From Zoogloeaceae bacterium (lineage in GTDB: Bacteria; Pseudomonadota; Gammaproteobacteria; Burkholderiales; Rhodocyclaceae): a stretch of 6,376 nt of DNA. Positions 1 to 6,376 of the stretch are shown one piece after another. The notes beneath the pieces are model-generated. The model did not search any database. It was not told the origin of the DNA and saw only the letters and a list, made by a program, of their open reading frames with translations. Position 1 is the first letter of the stretch. Every line of letters starts with the position of its first letter. Position numbers and translations under genes: made by a program. The stretch lies in the NCBI GenBank assembly GCA_031290535.1, contig JAITNI010000316.1:1-6376 (forward strand), written 5' to 3'.

Positions 1-48
1 CGCGTCGCGGCGGAGTTGGTCGTCCAGCTTGACTTGCAGGTTCGCCAT
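1..48 (-). CDS. RelB/DinJ-like type II antitoxin, N-terminal 16 codons only
   Basis: Reading leftward from an ATG at 48-46, the translation is MANLQVKLDDQLRRDA and it continues beyond the left edge. The pattern M-A-N-x-x-V/I-x-x-D-D-x-L-(K/R)-x-x-A is typical of the ribbon-helix-helix start of RelB/DinJ antitoxins. In that family the N-terminal beta strand binds operator DNA as a dimer, and the C-terminal part neutralises an RNase or gyrase toxin encoded just downstream. AAAGGG (61-56) lies 7 bases before the ATG and is a good ribosome binding site. A sigma-70 promoter with suitable spacing lies directly upstream (81-109). Other ribbon-helix-helix proteins, such as ParD-like or Arc-like regulators, share this style of start, and 16 residues are too few to separate them. 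No toxin is visible because it would lie outside the window. Confidence 0.55.
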   Translation of the reverse strand, partial: MANLQVKLDDQLRRDA

Positions 49-80
49 TTTTTTACCCTTTCACATGACTAAACATTCTC

Positions 81-109
81 AATGTAATGTAAAGCATTGC
101 ATATGTCAA
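81..109 (-). promoter_or_regulatory. Sigma-70 promoter of the antitoxin gene
   Basis: On the minus strand a perfect -35 TTGACA (109-104) is followed after exactly 17 bases by TACATT (86-81), a 4/6 match to TATAAT. Transcription would start near 74-75, giving a leader of about 27 bases that carries the AAAGGG ribosome binding site. Between the boxes sits an inverted repeat AATG-N5-CATT (86-98). This is a plausible operator for autorepression by the antitoxin, which is the usual control of such operons, but the operator role is inferred. Confidence 0.6.
86..98. repeat. Short inverted repeat AATG-N5-CATT in the antitoxin promoter
   Basis: The arms AATG (86-89) and CATT (95-98) flank TAAAG and lie in the spacer of the minus-strand promoter. 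Ribbon-helix-helix antitoxins bind short palindromes at such places. The arms are only 4 bases, so chance occurrence is possible. Confidence 0.25.
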
Positions 110-238
110 AGACTGCTGACTGAATCGTCTGCCATCTACCCTGCTGGAGCAGGCCATTCCGGACGCACGTAACGGACTACGATTCAGGCTTTTCGCAACG
201 CTGTCGCGCAAAAATATGGCGTCGATAGCTGGTTCAGG

Positions 239-244
239 GATAAT
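239..244 (+). promoter_or_regulatory. Candidate -10 box for mnmA
   Basis: GATAAT matches TATAAT at 5 of 6 positions and lies 53 bases before the mnmA start codon. Seventeen bases upstream, ATGGCG (216-221) is a poor -35 with 3/6 matches, and there is no extended -10 TG. If used, transcripts would begin near 251, so the hairpin at 251-270 would form the extreme 5' end of the mRNA. No better promoter is visible between 110 and 297. Confidence 0.25.
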
Positions 245-250
245 GGCGAA

Positions 251-270
251 CCAGCGGATTTTGCCGCTGG
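251..270 (+). repeat. Perfect 7-bp hairpin in the mnmA leader
   Basis: CCAGCGG (251-257) and CCGCTGG (264-270) are exact reverse complements around the loop ATTTTG. There is no T-run on either side in either orientation, so it is not a standard terminator. It ends 13 bases before the AAGGAAA ribosome binding site (283-289) of mnmA, where it could stabilise the 5' end or affect initiation. That function is inference. Confidence 0.55.
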
Positions 271-297
271 AAGAATGGATGAAAGGAAACGAACCGG

Positions 298-1398
298 ATG
301 TCTGAACAGGGAAAAACCATCGTGGTGGGGCTTTCCGGCGGGGTGGATTCCTCCGTTGCCGCGCTGTTGTTGAAGCGCCAGGGCTACCATGTTATCGGCA
401 TGTTCATGAAAAACTGGGAGGACGACGACAGCGAGGAATATTGCGCCTCCCGGCAGGATTTGATCGACGTGATGAGCGTCGCCGATGTAATCGGCATCGA
501 CGTGGAAGTGGTCAATTTCGCCGCCGAATACCGCGAGCGGGTGTTCGCCGAATTCCTGCGCGAATATCAGGCGGGACGCACCCCCAACCCGGACGTGCTG
601 TGCAATGCCGAAATCAAGTTCAAAGCCTTTCTCGACCACGCCCTGAAACTCGGTGCGGACGGCATCGCCACCGGTCATTATGCGGGGGTGCGCGAATTCG
701 ACGGACGTTTTCAGCTTCTGAAAGCCGAGGACGGCACGAAAGACCAGAGCTATTTTTTATACCGTCTGAATCAGGCGCAGCTTGCCAAAACCCGGTTTCC
801 GCTGGAAAAACTCTACAAGCGCGAAGTCCGCCAGATCGCCGCCGAAGCGGGGCTGCATGTCGCCGCCAAAAAGGATTCCACGGGCATCTGCTTCATCGGC
901 GAACGACCGTTCAAGGCATTTTTGAGCCGCTATCTGCCGCCGAAGAAGGGCGAAATCCGCCGTCTGGACGATGACAAGGTGGTGGGTGAGCATGATGGCC
1001 TGATGTATCACACCCTTGGCCAGCGGAAGGGGCTGCACATCGGTGGCTTGCGCGAAACAGAAAAACCCGCCGGAGAACACGACGCCTGGTTTGTCGCGGG
1101 CAAGGACATGGAGAAAAACATCCTCTACGTCGTGCAAGGCCACGCCCACCCGGCGCTGCTGCGGGATGTGCTCACCGCCGAACAGCTCACTTGGGTCGCG
1201 GGCGTCCCGCCACGCCCCCACTGGGTCTACACTGCCAAACCCCGCTACCGCAGCGAAGACGCCCCCTGCGAAATCGGGCGCGTCACAGAAGCCTCCTGCG
1301 ACCTCCGCTTCGCCCAGCCCCAATGGGCGCTGACGCCGGGACAATCTGTGGTGCTGTATGAAAGCCGGGTGTGTCTGGGGGGCGGGGTGATTCGGTAA
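298..1398 (+). CDS. mnmA: tRNA-uridine 2-sulfurtransferase MnmA
   Basis: This cytoplasmic enzyme adenylates U34 in the anticodon of tRNA-Lys, -Glu and -Gln. It then places sulfur, relayed from IscS through Tus proteins in gammaproteobacteria, to make 2-thiouridine. The 366 residues match the usual family length (E. coli about 368). The N-terminal PP-loop ATP-binding motif SGGVDSS is at residues 13-19, followed by the family segment GMFMKNW (34-40). The first catalytic cysteine lies in TPNPDVLCN (Cys102), and the cysteine that carries the persulfide lies in [12 protein letters not shown] (Cys198), corresponding to E. coli Cys102 and Cys199. ATGHY (124-128) and the C-terminal [11 protein letters not shown] (240-250) are also typical. 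The ATG is preceded by AAGGAAA with about 9 bases spacing. The gene is complete and appears monocistronic: a divergent antitoxin lies before it, 415 non-coding bases after it. No clear terminator is seen, only a weak CGGGA/TCCCG pair (1400-1433) followed by six T (1440-1445). Confidence 0.97.
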   Translation: MSEQGKTIVVGLSGGVDSSVAALLLKRQGYHVIGMFMKNWEDDDSEEYCASRQDLIDVMSVADVIGIDVEVVNFAAEYRERVFAEFLREYQAGRTPNPDVLCNAEIKFKAFLDHALKLGADGIATGHYAGVREFDGRFQLLKAEDGTKDQSYFLYRLNQAQLAKTRFPLEKLYKREVRQIAAEAGLHVAAKKDSTGICFIGERPFKAFLSRYLPPKKGEIRRLDDDKVVGEHDGLMYHTLGQRKGLHIGGLRETEKPAGEHDAWFVAGKDMEKNILYVVQGHAHPALLRDVLTAEQLTWVAGVPPRPHWVYTAKPRYRSEDAPCEIGRVTEASCDLRFAQPQWALTPGQSVVLYESRVCLGGGVIR

Positions 1399-1466
1399 TC
1401 GGGACAGCTAAAAAACTTGCCCCCACACTCCCGCTTCCGTTTTTTGACGATTGACAAAAACCTCTT

Positions 1467-1579
1467 GGGAAACTCTGCACAAGTTCCACCCTTTCTGGCT
1501 GAGGCAGTCGTTGCCCTTGTTTTTACGGGGAATGCTCAACGACCAAGCTCAGGGCGAACGGTCTTGTGCATGGTTTTCC
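1467..1579. mobile_element. Imperfect 113-bp palindrome, likely MITE or IS-end fold-back remnant
   Basis: The outer ends GGGAAACTCTGCACAAG (1467-1483) and CTTGTGCATGGTTTTCC (1563-1579) are inverted repeats matching at 14 of 17 positions, including an unbroken 8-base core TGCACAAG. A second inverted pair lies inside: CTGAGGCAGTCGTTG (1499-1513) against CAACGACCAAGCTCAG (1537-1552). The two pairs share a centre near 1523-1525, so most of the 113 bases could fold as one long hairpin with a short loop. Terminal repeats of this style resemble those of IS5-like elements and their non-autonomous derivatives, but the family assignment is from memory of style only. No transposase is encoded. The immediate flanks (ctt on the left, taa on the right) show no clear target duplication, so the insertion may be old or the ends slightly misplaced. 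Confidence 0.5.
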
Positions 1580-1618
1580 TAATGGCATAGCGATTCATGC
1601 GATCGCCCTGCTTCGTCG
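1540..1618. repeat. REP-like imperfect inverted pair
   Basis: CGACCAAGCTCAGGGCGAACG (21 bases at 1540-1560) is partly reverse-complementary to 1600-1618, which reads CGATCGCCCTGCTTCGTCG. The pairing has two mismatches and a 2-base gap, with TCGCCCTG/CAGGGCGA paired without interruption. The left arm resembles the AAGCTCAGGGCGAACGG module of widespread intergenic palindromes in proteobacteria, which is recognition from memory. It overlaps the right half of the 113-base palindrome, so the two foldings exclude each other. Confidence 0.4.
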
Positions 1619-1624
1619 AACGTC

Positions 1625-1648
1625 CTTGAAAAGCGGCGAGCGCCATTT
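1625..1648 (+). promoter_or_regulatory. Weak heat-shock (sigma-32-like) half-sites upstream of rpoD
   Basis: CTTGAA (1625-1630) and CGCCATTT (1641-1648) match the sigma-32 elements CTTGAA and CCCCATNT at 6/6 and 7/8. The spacer is only 10 bases, whereas known sites use about 13-15, so it is probably weak or fortuitous. It is listed because rpoD in E. coli has a heat-shock promoter. Confidence 0.15.
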
Positions 1649-1698
1649 AGAGCGCCCCTTGACAATCGCCGTATTTACGCAGGAAGGCATTCATAAGT

Positions 1699-1725
1699 AA
1701 TTGAAAAATATGATTTTTTTCAATT
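1699..1725. repeat. A/T-rich perfect 10-bp inverted repeat upstream of the rpoD promoter
   Basis: AATTGAAAAA (1699-1708) and TTTTTCAATT (1716-1725) are exact reverse complements with a 7-base spacer. The block ends about 26 bases before the -35 box. It could be an UP-element-like or bent tract that helps RNA polymerase, a regulator-binding site, or a weak bidirectional terminator isolating rpoD from the upstream transcript. With a single G-C pair in the stem, the terminator reading is weak. Confidence 0.45.
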
Positions 1726-1751
1726 TCTTGGCCGAAAAAATCTGACAGGTT

Positions 1752-1780
1752 CAGACACCACGCAAATTTTGTGCTATAAT
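1752..1780 (+). promoter_or_regulatory. rpoD promoter with extended -10
   Basis: TATAAT (1775-1780) is a perfect -10, preceded by TG one base away (TGC-TATAAT), which is the extended -10 form. CAGACA (1752-1757) lies 17 bases upstream and keeps the GACA half of the -35 consensus. A small inverted repeat TCTGA-N5-TCAGA (1741-1755) overlaps the -35 and could be an operator. Transcription would begin near 1787, leaving a leader of about 27 bases. This rules out the in-frame TTG at 1769 as the rpoD start. Confidence 0.8.
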
Positions 1781-1802
1781 ATTCGATTCCCTGAATTCCG
1801 CT

Positions 1803-1808
1803 GGTGGA
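1803..1808 (+). promoter_or_regulatory. rpoD ribosome binding site that decides the start
   Basis: GGTGGA lies 5 bases before the ATG at 1814. The in-frame ATG at 1808 overlaps this site and so cannot be served by it. The protein from 1814 begins MAKAK, like other lysine-rich RpoD starts. Confidence 0.6.
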
Positions 1809-1813
1809 TGGTC

Positions 1814-4033
<2,220 letters not shown>

Positions 4034-4046
4034 AACGGCAGGACAT

Positions 4047-4087
4047 CCGCCAGGCATGTCCATCCGATCGCTTGCCATGCCCGGCGG
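4047..4087 (+). terminator. Strong stem after rpoD, terminator-like but without a T-run
   Basis: CCGCCAGGCATG (4047-4058) pairs with CATGCCCGGCGG (4076-4087) at 11 of 12 positions across a 17-base loop. It begins 13 bases after the rpoD stop codon, where a terminator is expected. The bases after it (TTCCCCCTA) lack a proper T-tract, so it may stabilise the 3' end or act with Rho instead. A smaller alternative hairpin, GGACAT (4041-4046) with ATGTCC (4056-4061), competes with the left arm. The right arm overlaps the -35 of the tRNA promoter. Confidence 0.5.
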
Positions 4088-4100
4088 TTCCCCCTACAAT
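4072..4100 (+). promoter_or_regulatory. Promoter of the tRNA gene
   Basis: TTGCCA (4072-4077, 5/6) and TACAAT (4095-4100, 5/6) are separated by exactly 17 bases. The predicted start near 4107 leaves about 12 bases of 5' leader for RNase P to remove. The bases after the -10 (CGCCGC) form a GC-rich discriminator, typical of stable RNA promoters under stringent control. The regulation is inferred from that feature. Confidence 0.75.
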
Positions 4101-4118
4101 CGCCGCTTTCCAGATCAC

Positions 4119-4195
4119 GGGCCTGTAGCTCAGCTGGTTAGAGCAGAGGACTCATAATCCTTTGGTCGCGGGTTCAAGTCCCTCCAGGCCCACCA
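4119..4195 (+). tRNA. tRNA with CAU anticodon, probably tRNA-Ile2 (lysidine type), otherwise elongator tRNA-Met
   Basis: The cloverleaf is complete with an encoded CCA. Acceptor GGGCCTG (4119-4125) pairs fully with CAGGCCC (4185-4191), with discriminator A (4192) and CCA 4193-4195. The D arm is GCTC/GAGC (4128-4144). The anticodon stem GAGGA/TCCTT has one G-T pair, and loop CTCATAA gives CAT at 4153-4155. The variable loop is TGGTC, and the T loop is TTCAAGT (4173-4179). The acceptor pairs C4-G69 and C5-G68 match those that the lysidine synthetase TilS uses to recognise E. coli tRNA-Ile2. E. coli elongator Met has U and A at positions 4 and 5. The ACTCATAATC core and the TTGGTCGC variable region also recall ileX. 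Initiator Met is excluded because position 1 pairs with 72 and GGG/CCC anticodon stem pairs are missing. One oddity is a C-T mismatch at T-stem pair 50-64 (4169 and 4183). Confidence 0.92.
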
Positions 4196-4224
4196 ATAAA
4201 CCGCGCCAGACACGCAAAACTCCT

Positions 4225-5586
4225 TCATCCCTCCCGCCGCAGCCCTAGCCAAACCAGGGCGCGGCGGGGGAATTCCGGGATGACGGTGAAGATATAGACC
4301 GTCACCAGTCCATGCGCGATGACGATCAGGAGAAAGAGGCGGGGAATGCCGAGACCCAGTTTCAGCAAGGCCGCTGCAACCAGAGCGCCCACCACCATGA
4401 ACAGGGAATTGAAGATGTTGTTGGCGGCGATGACGCGCGCCCGGCAATTTTCCGGGCTGCGCTGTTGCACGAGCGCGTAGAGCGGCACACAGTACAAACC
4501 GCCGCACGCGCCCAACAGCAGCAGGTCGAGAAGGATGCGCCAGATATTGAGGTTCTGCAACAACAGGGCGAGTGGCAGGGCGGTTCCGGCAGCGGCGGCG
4601 GGGGAAGCCAGCGCCAGATCAAGGCCGAAGAGGGTCATGCCCAACGCCCCCAGCGGTACGAGGCCGGGTTCCACCTGTTTGCCCCGGCGGCGCGTGAGTT
4701 TGTCGCAGAGGAGCGAGCCTGCGCCAATGCCCACGGAAAATACGGCCAACAGCAGCGTGACGGTGCTTTCGCCACCGCCCAGCACAAAGCGGGTATAGGC
4801 GGGAAACTGGGCCAGCAGCAGGGAGCCATAGAGCCAGAACCACGAAATCGCCAGAATGGAGAGAAAAACGCTCCGGTTTGCGTGGGCAAATCCGATGCAG
4901 CGCCAGGTTTCCGTCAGGGGGTTGAGCGTCAGCGCCAGTTGCGGCGCGGGCGCGGGGGCCGGGGGAATCGCGCGGCTGGCCAGATAGCCCAACAGCGCTA
5001 CGGCAAAACTGATGCCGCTGATCCACGCGACGCCGCCGTCCAGTCCGGCCATCAGGCCGCCGGTCAGCGTGCCGAGCAGGATGGCGACAAAAGTGCCCGC
5101 CTCCACCAGCGCGTTACCGCCCACGAGTTCGTCCGGGGAGAGGTGTTGCGGCAGGATGGCGTATTTGACCGGCCCGAACAGGGTCGATTGCAGCCCGAGC
5201 AGAAACAGCGCCAGAAGCAGCACCGTCAGGTTTTGCCCCCAAAACCCCAGACCCGCCAAGAGGATGATGCCGATTTCCAGAATCTTGGTCCAGCGCGCCA
5301 GTCTGGCCTTGTCGAACTTGTCCGCCAGTTGTCCGGCGGTGGCGGAAAAGAGAAAAAAGGGCAGGATAAAAATCCCCGCCGCCAGATTGGCAAGCACTTC
5401 CGGCGCGAGCGTCGTCCAGGAAGCGGCGCGAAAGGTCAGCAGCACCACCAGCGCGATTTTGAAAGCGTTGTCGTTGAACGCGCCAAAAAACTGCGTGACA
5501 AAGAGCGGGCAGAAGCGCCGTTCGGCCAGCAGGCGGAATTGGGAATGCGACTCGACAGGCGCGGAAAGCTTGGAAGCGTTATTCAC
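4225..5586 (-). CDS. LplT-like MFS transporter (lysophospholipid transporter family)
   Basis: A 453-residue inner-membrane protein with about 12 hydrophobic helices. The segment FFGAFNDNAFK (33-43), the MFS motif-A loop GQLADKFDKARLAR (85-98), STLFGPVKYAILP (134-146) and GNALVEAGTFVAILLG (157-172) match the LplT group. Members flip lysophospholipids across the inner membrane for re-acylation, or form the N-terminal half of transporter-acyltransferase fusions. The substrate here is inferred from family resemblance. The protein ends with VIPEFPRRALVWLGLRREG, close to where the acyltransferase domain begins in fused relatives, and no such domain follows. The start is GTG at 5586-5584, overlapping the upstream amidohydrolase stop by 8 bases. 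It has only a weak ribosome binding site, so translation is probably coupled. The stop lies 29 bases from the convergent tRNA, with no terminator visible between. Confidence 0.85.
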   Translation of the reverse strand: MNNASKLSAPVESHSQFRLLAERRFCPLFVTQFFGAFNDNAFKIALVVLLTFRAASWTTLAPEVLANLAAGIFILPFFLFSATAGQLADKFDKARLARWTKILEIGIILLAGLGFWGQNLTVLLLALFLLGLQSTLFGPVKYAILPQHLSPDELVGGNALVEAGTFVAILLGTLTGGLMAGLDGGVAWISGISFAVALLGYLASRAIPPAPAPAPQLALTLNPLTETWRCIGFAHANRSVFLSILAISWFWLYGSLLLAQFPAYTRFVLGGGESTVTLLLAVFSVGIGAGSLLCDKLTRRRGKQVEPGLVPLGALGMTLFGLDLALASPAAAAGTALPLALLLQNLNIWRILLDLLLLGACGGLYCVPLYALVQQRSPENCRARVIAANNIFNSLFMVVGALVAAALLKLGLGIPRLFLLIVIAHGLVTVYIFTVIPEFPRRALVWLGLRREG

Positions 5587-6376
5587 TTTGGGAATTCTCG
5601 AAAAACGGGCGCGTGGCGAACACCTGCGGGGGAAATTTTTTTCCCTGCCAGCTCAGGGCGCGCTTGACGGCCAGATCAAAATAAAGCGGATTATGTTCCC
5701 GCAACAACGCCAGATCTGCAACGGCGGCTTGGGGCAACAGCCCCTTGGCGGCCAGCGCGGCGGGCGAAATGAGCGGCAAAATCCCCGGCAGGGGATAATC
5801 GGAGCCGTTCAGCAGACGGCCATGCCATGCCTCTTGCGTCAGCAGCGTCTTGAGGACATCCGCGTTACGGTTGCGCAGCAAAATGGCGGAAATGTCGCCA
5901 AACAGATGTTCACGCCATTCCGGCGCGTTCATCAGGCGGGCGAACAGGGCAAAACTGGGCTGTGCCGTTCCCGGCGCATCCAGGTCTTCATCTTCGCCAG
6001 CGGTGGCGCAATGGGCGATTACCACGCGCACGCCCGCCGCCAGCGCCCGACGCAGGCGCAGGGGATTGCCGTAAGGCTCCAGACTGGCGCCCTGCGCCGC
6101 CTTTTCCGCGCCGCAATGGCAGCTCAGGGGGAGACGCAGGCGGGCCAGCGCGGCATAAAAGGCGGCGCAACGCTTTGAGGCGGGATCCATGTTCTGCGCG
6201 GCGGGCAGCCATTTGACGGCCCGCACCCCTTGTGCGGCGGCGGCTTCCAGACGATCGACCGCATCCGCCCGGTAGGGGTGAATGGAGGCCACCCAGTCAA
6301 AAACATCGGGATGCGCCGCCGCCACCCGGCGGGCGTAATCGTCCGCCACATAAAACGTGCTTTCTTCCGGCACGGG
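5579..6376 (-). CDS. Amidohydrolase-family (Amidohydro_2-like) metal-dependent hydrolase, N-terminus missing
   Basis: The frame is open to the right edge, so the gene starts outside the window. The GTG at 6373-6371 is an internal Val, not a start. From that Val as residue 1, 264 residues remain. Features of an amidohydrolase TIM barrel are a strand-4-like GVRAVKWLP with Lys54, SCHCGAE with His86, VVIAHCA with His121 and GSDYPLPG with Asp192. These correspond to the strand 4, 5, 6 and 8 positions that bind one or two metals in the superfamily. The strand-1 HxH motif is expected in the missing N-terminal part. FYVADDYARRVAAAHPDVF and ASIHPYR resemble the group that includes uncharacterised TIM-barrel hydrolases and decarboxylases, and I cannot name the substrate. 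The stop TAA (5581-5579) lies inside the start of the LplT-like gene, which indicates one transcription unit. Confidence 0.8.
   Translation of the reverse strand, partial: PVPEESTFYVADDYARRVAAAHPDVFDWVASIHPYRADAVDRLEAAAAQGVRAVKWLPAAQNMDPASKRCAAFYAALARLRLPLSCHCGAEKAAQGASLEPYGNPLRLRRALAAGVRVVIAHCATAGEDEDLDAPGTAQPSFALFARLMNAPEWREHLFGDISAILLRNRNADVLKTLLTQEAWHGRLLNGSDYPLPGILPLISPAALAAKGLLPQAAVADLALLREHNPLYFDLAVKRALSWQGKKFPPQVFATRPFFENSQSE

Larger units (their letters stand above)
1399..1813. other. 415-base non-coding region between mnmA and rpoD
   Basis: No convincing coding sequence is present on either strand. The minus-strand open frames here are extensions of mnmA shadow frames without start signals. 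In order the region holds a weak possible mnmA terminator (1400-1445), a 113-base imperfect palindrome (1467-1579), an overlapping REP-like inverted pair (1540-1618), heat-shock-promoter-like half-sites (1625-1648), a direct repeat GAGCGCC (1638-1644 and 1650-1656), an A/T-rich perfect inverted repeat (1699-1725) and the rpoD promoter (1752-1780). TTGACA occurs at 1451-1456 and 1659-1664, but neither has a credible -10 at 16-18 bases. Confidence 0.75.

Noticed and set aside
140..153. CCTGCT-GG-AGCAGG palindrome
   Set aside because: Only a 2-base centre, no T-run, and not placed at a promoter or gene end, so it is likely chance.
120..305. Plus-strand open frame overlapping the mnmA start, ending [15 protein letters not shown]
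   Set aside because: It has no ATG before 222, no ribosome binding site and only 29 codons from that ATG. I recognise no family, although a gene remnant cannot be excluded.
1400..1445. Intrinsic terminator after mnmA
   Set aside because: The only stem is 5 bp (CGGGA/TCCCG) across a 24-base loop and is separated from the six T by CTTCCG, too weak to list as a terminator.
1599..1606. GCGATCGC palindrome
   Set aside because: It matches the HIP1 octamer of cyanobacteria, but a single copy in a GC-rich genome has no significance here.
1659..1687. TTGACA at 1659-1664 as an rpoD promoter
   Set aside because: The sequence 16-18 bases downstream (AGGAAGG) has no resemblance to a -10 box.
1769..1813. 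TTG at 1769 as the rpoD start codon
   Set aside because: It lies just upstream of the -10 box TATAAT (1775-1780), so it would not be in the transcript. ATG 1814 has the ribosome binding site and the expected MAKAK start.
4130..4507. Minus-strand open frame ending in WWAWRDLNPRPKDYESSALTS
   Set aside because: The C-terminal part is a translation of the antisense strand of the tRNA, a well-known spurious database protein, and the rest is a shadow frame of the LplT-like gene.
4312..5667. Plus-strand 451-codon open frame
   Set aside because: It is rich in Q, R, G and E with no recognisable domain, and lies antisense to a clear 12-helix membrane protein. It is a GC-rich shadow frame.
5012..6178. 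Plus-strand 388-codon open frame across two minus-strand genes
   Set aside because: It spans the antisense of both the LplT-like and amidohydrolase genes and shows no domain or ribosome binding site.

Overview
The window is chromosomal, GC-rich DNA that looks betaproteobacterial (Nitrosomonadales/Rhodocyclales-like). The basis is an RpoD with a long Lys/Ala/Thr-rich N-terminal extension, a CAU-anticodon tRNA directly after rpoD, and an LplT-like MFS protein of the kind common in that class. The taxonomic placement is inference from gene style only. Most of the content is core housekeeping. I find no CRISPR array, phage module, intact insertion sequence or obviously new multigene system.

Left edge (1-297): the first 16 codons of a RelB/DinJ-like antitoxin run leftward out of the window, behind a near-consensus sigma-70 promoter. 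A 249-base intergenic stretch follows, with a perfect hairpin just before the mnmA ribosome binding site. Positions 298-1398 hold mnmA, the tRNA U34 2-thiolase.

Positions 1399-1813 are a 415-base non-coding region and the most structured part of the window. It contains a 113-base imperfect palindrome with IS-like ends (probably a MITE or fold-back remnant), an overlapping REP-like inverted pair, weak heat-shock-promoter-like half-sites, an A/T-rich perfect inverted repeat and a strong extended -10 promoter. That promoter drives rpoD (1814-4033), the primary sigma factor, which is not directly preceded here by dnaG.

A strong stem follows rpoD, and a second promoter is nested in its 3' arm. 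This promoter drives a tRNA(CAU) whose acceptor stem looks like tRNA-Ile2 (lysidine type) rather than elongator Met. A leftward pair converges on the tRNA: a 5'-truncated amidohydrolase (5579-6376) overlapping by 8 bases an LplT-like MFS transporter (4225-5586).

The common thread on the plus strand is core gene expression: anticodon modification (MnmA), promoter recognition (RpoD) and decoding (tRNA). The flanking minus-strand genes are accessory (toxin-antitoxin) or metabolic/envelope.
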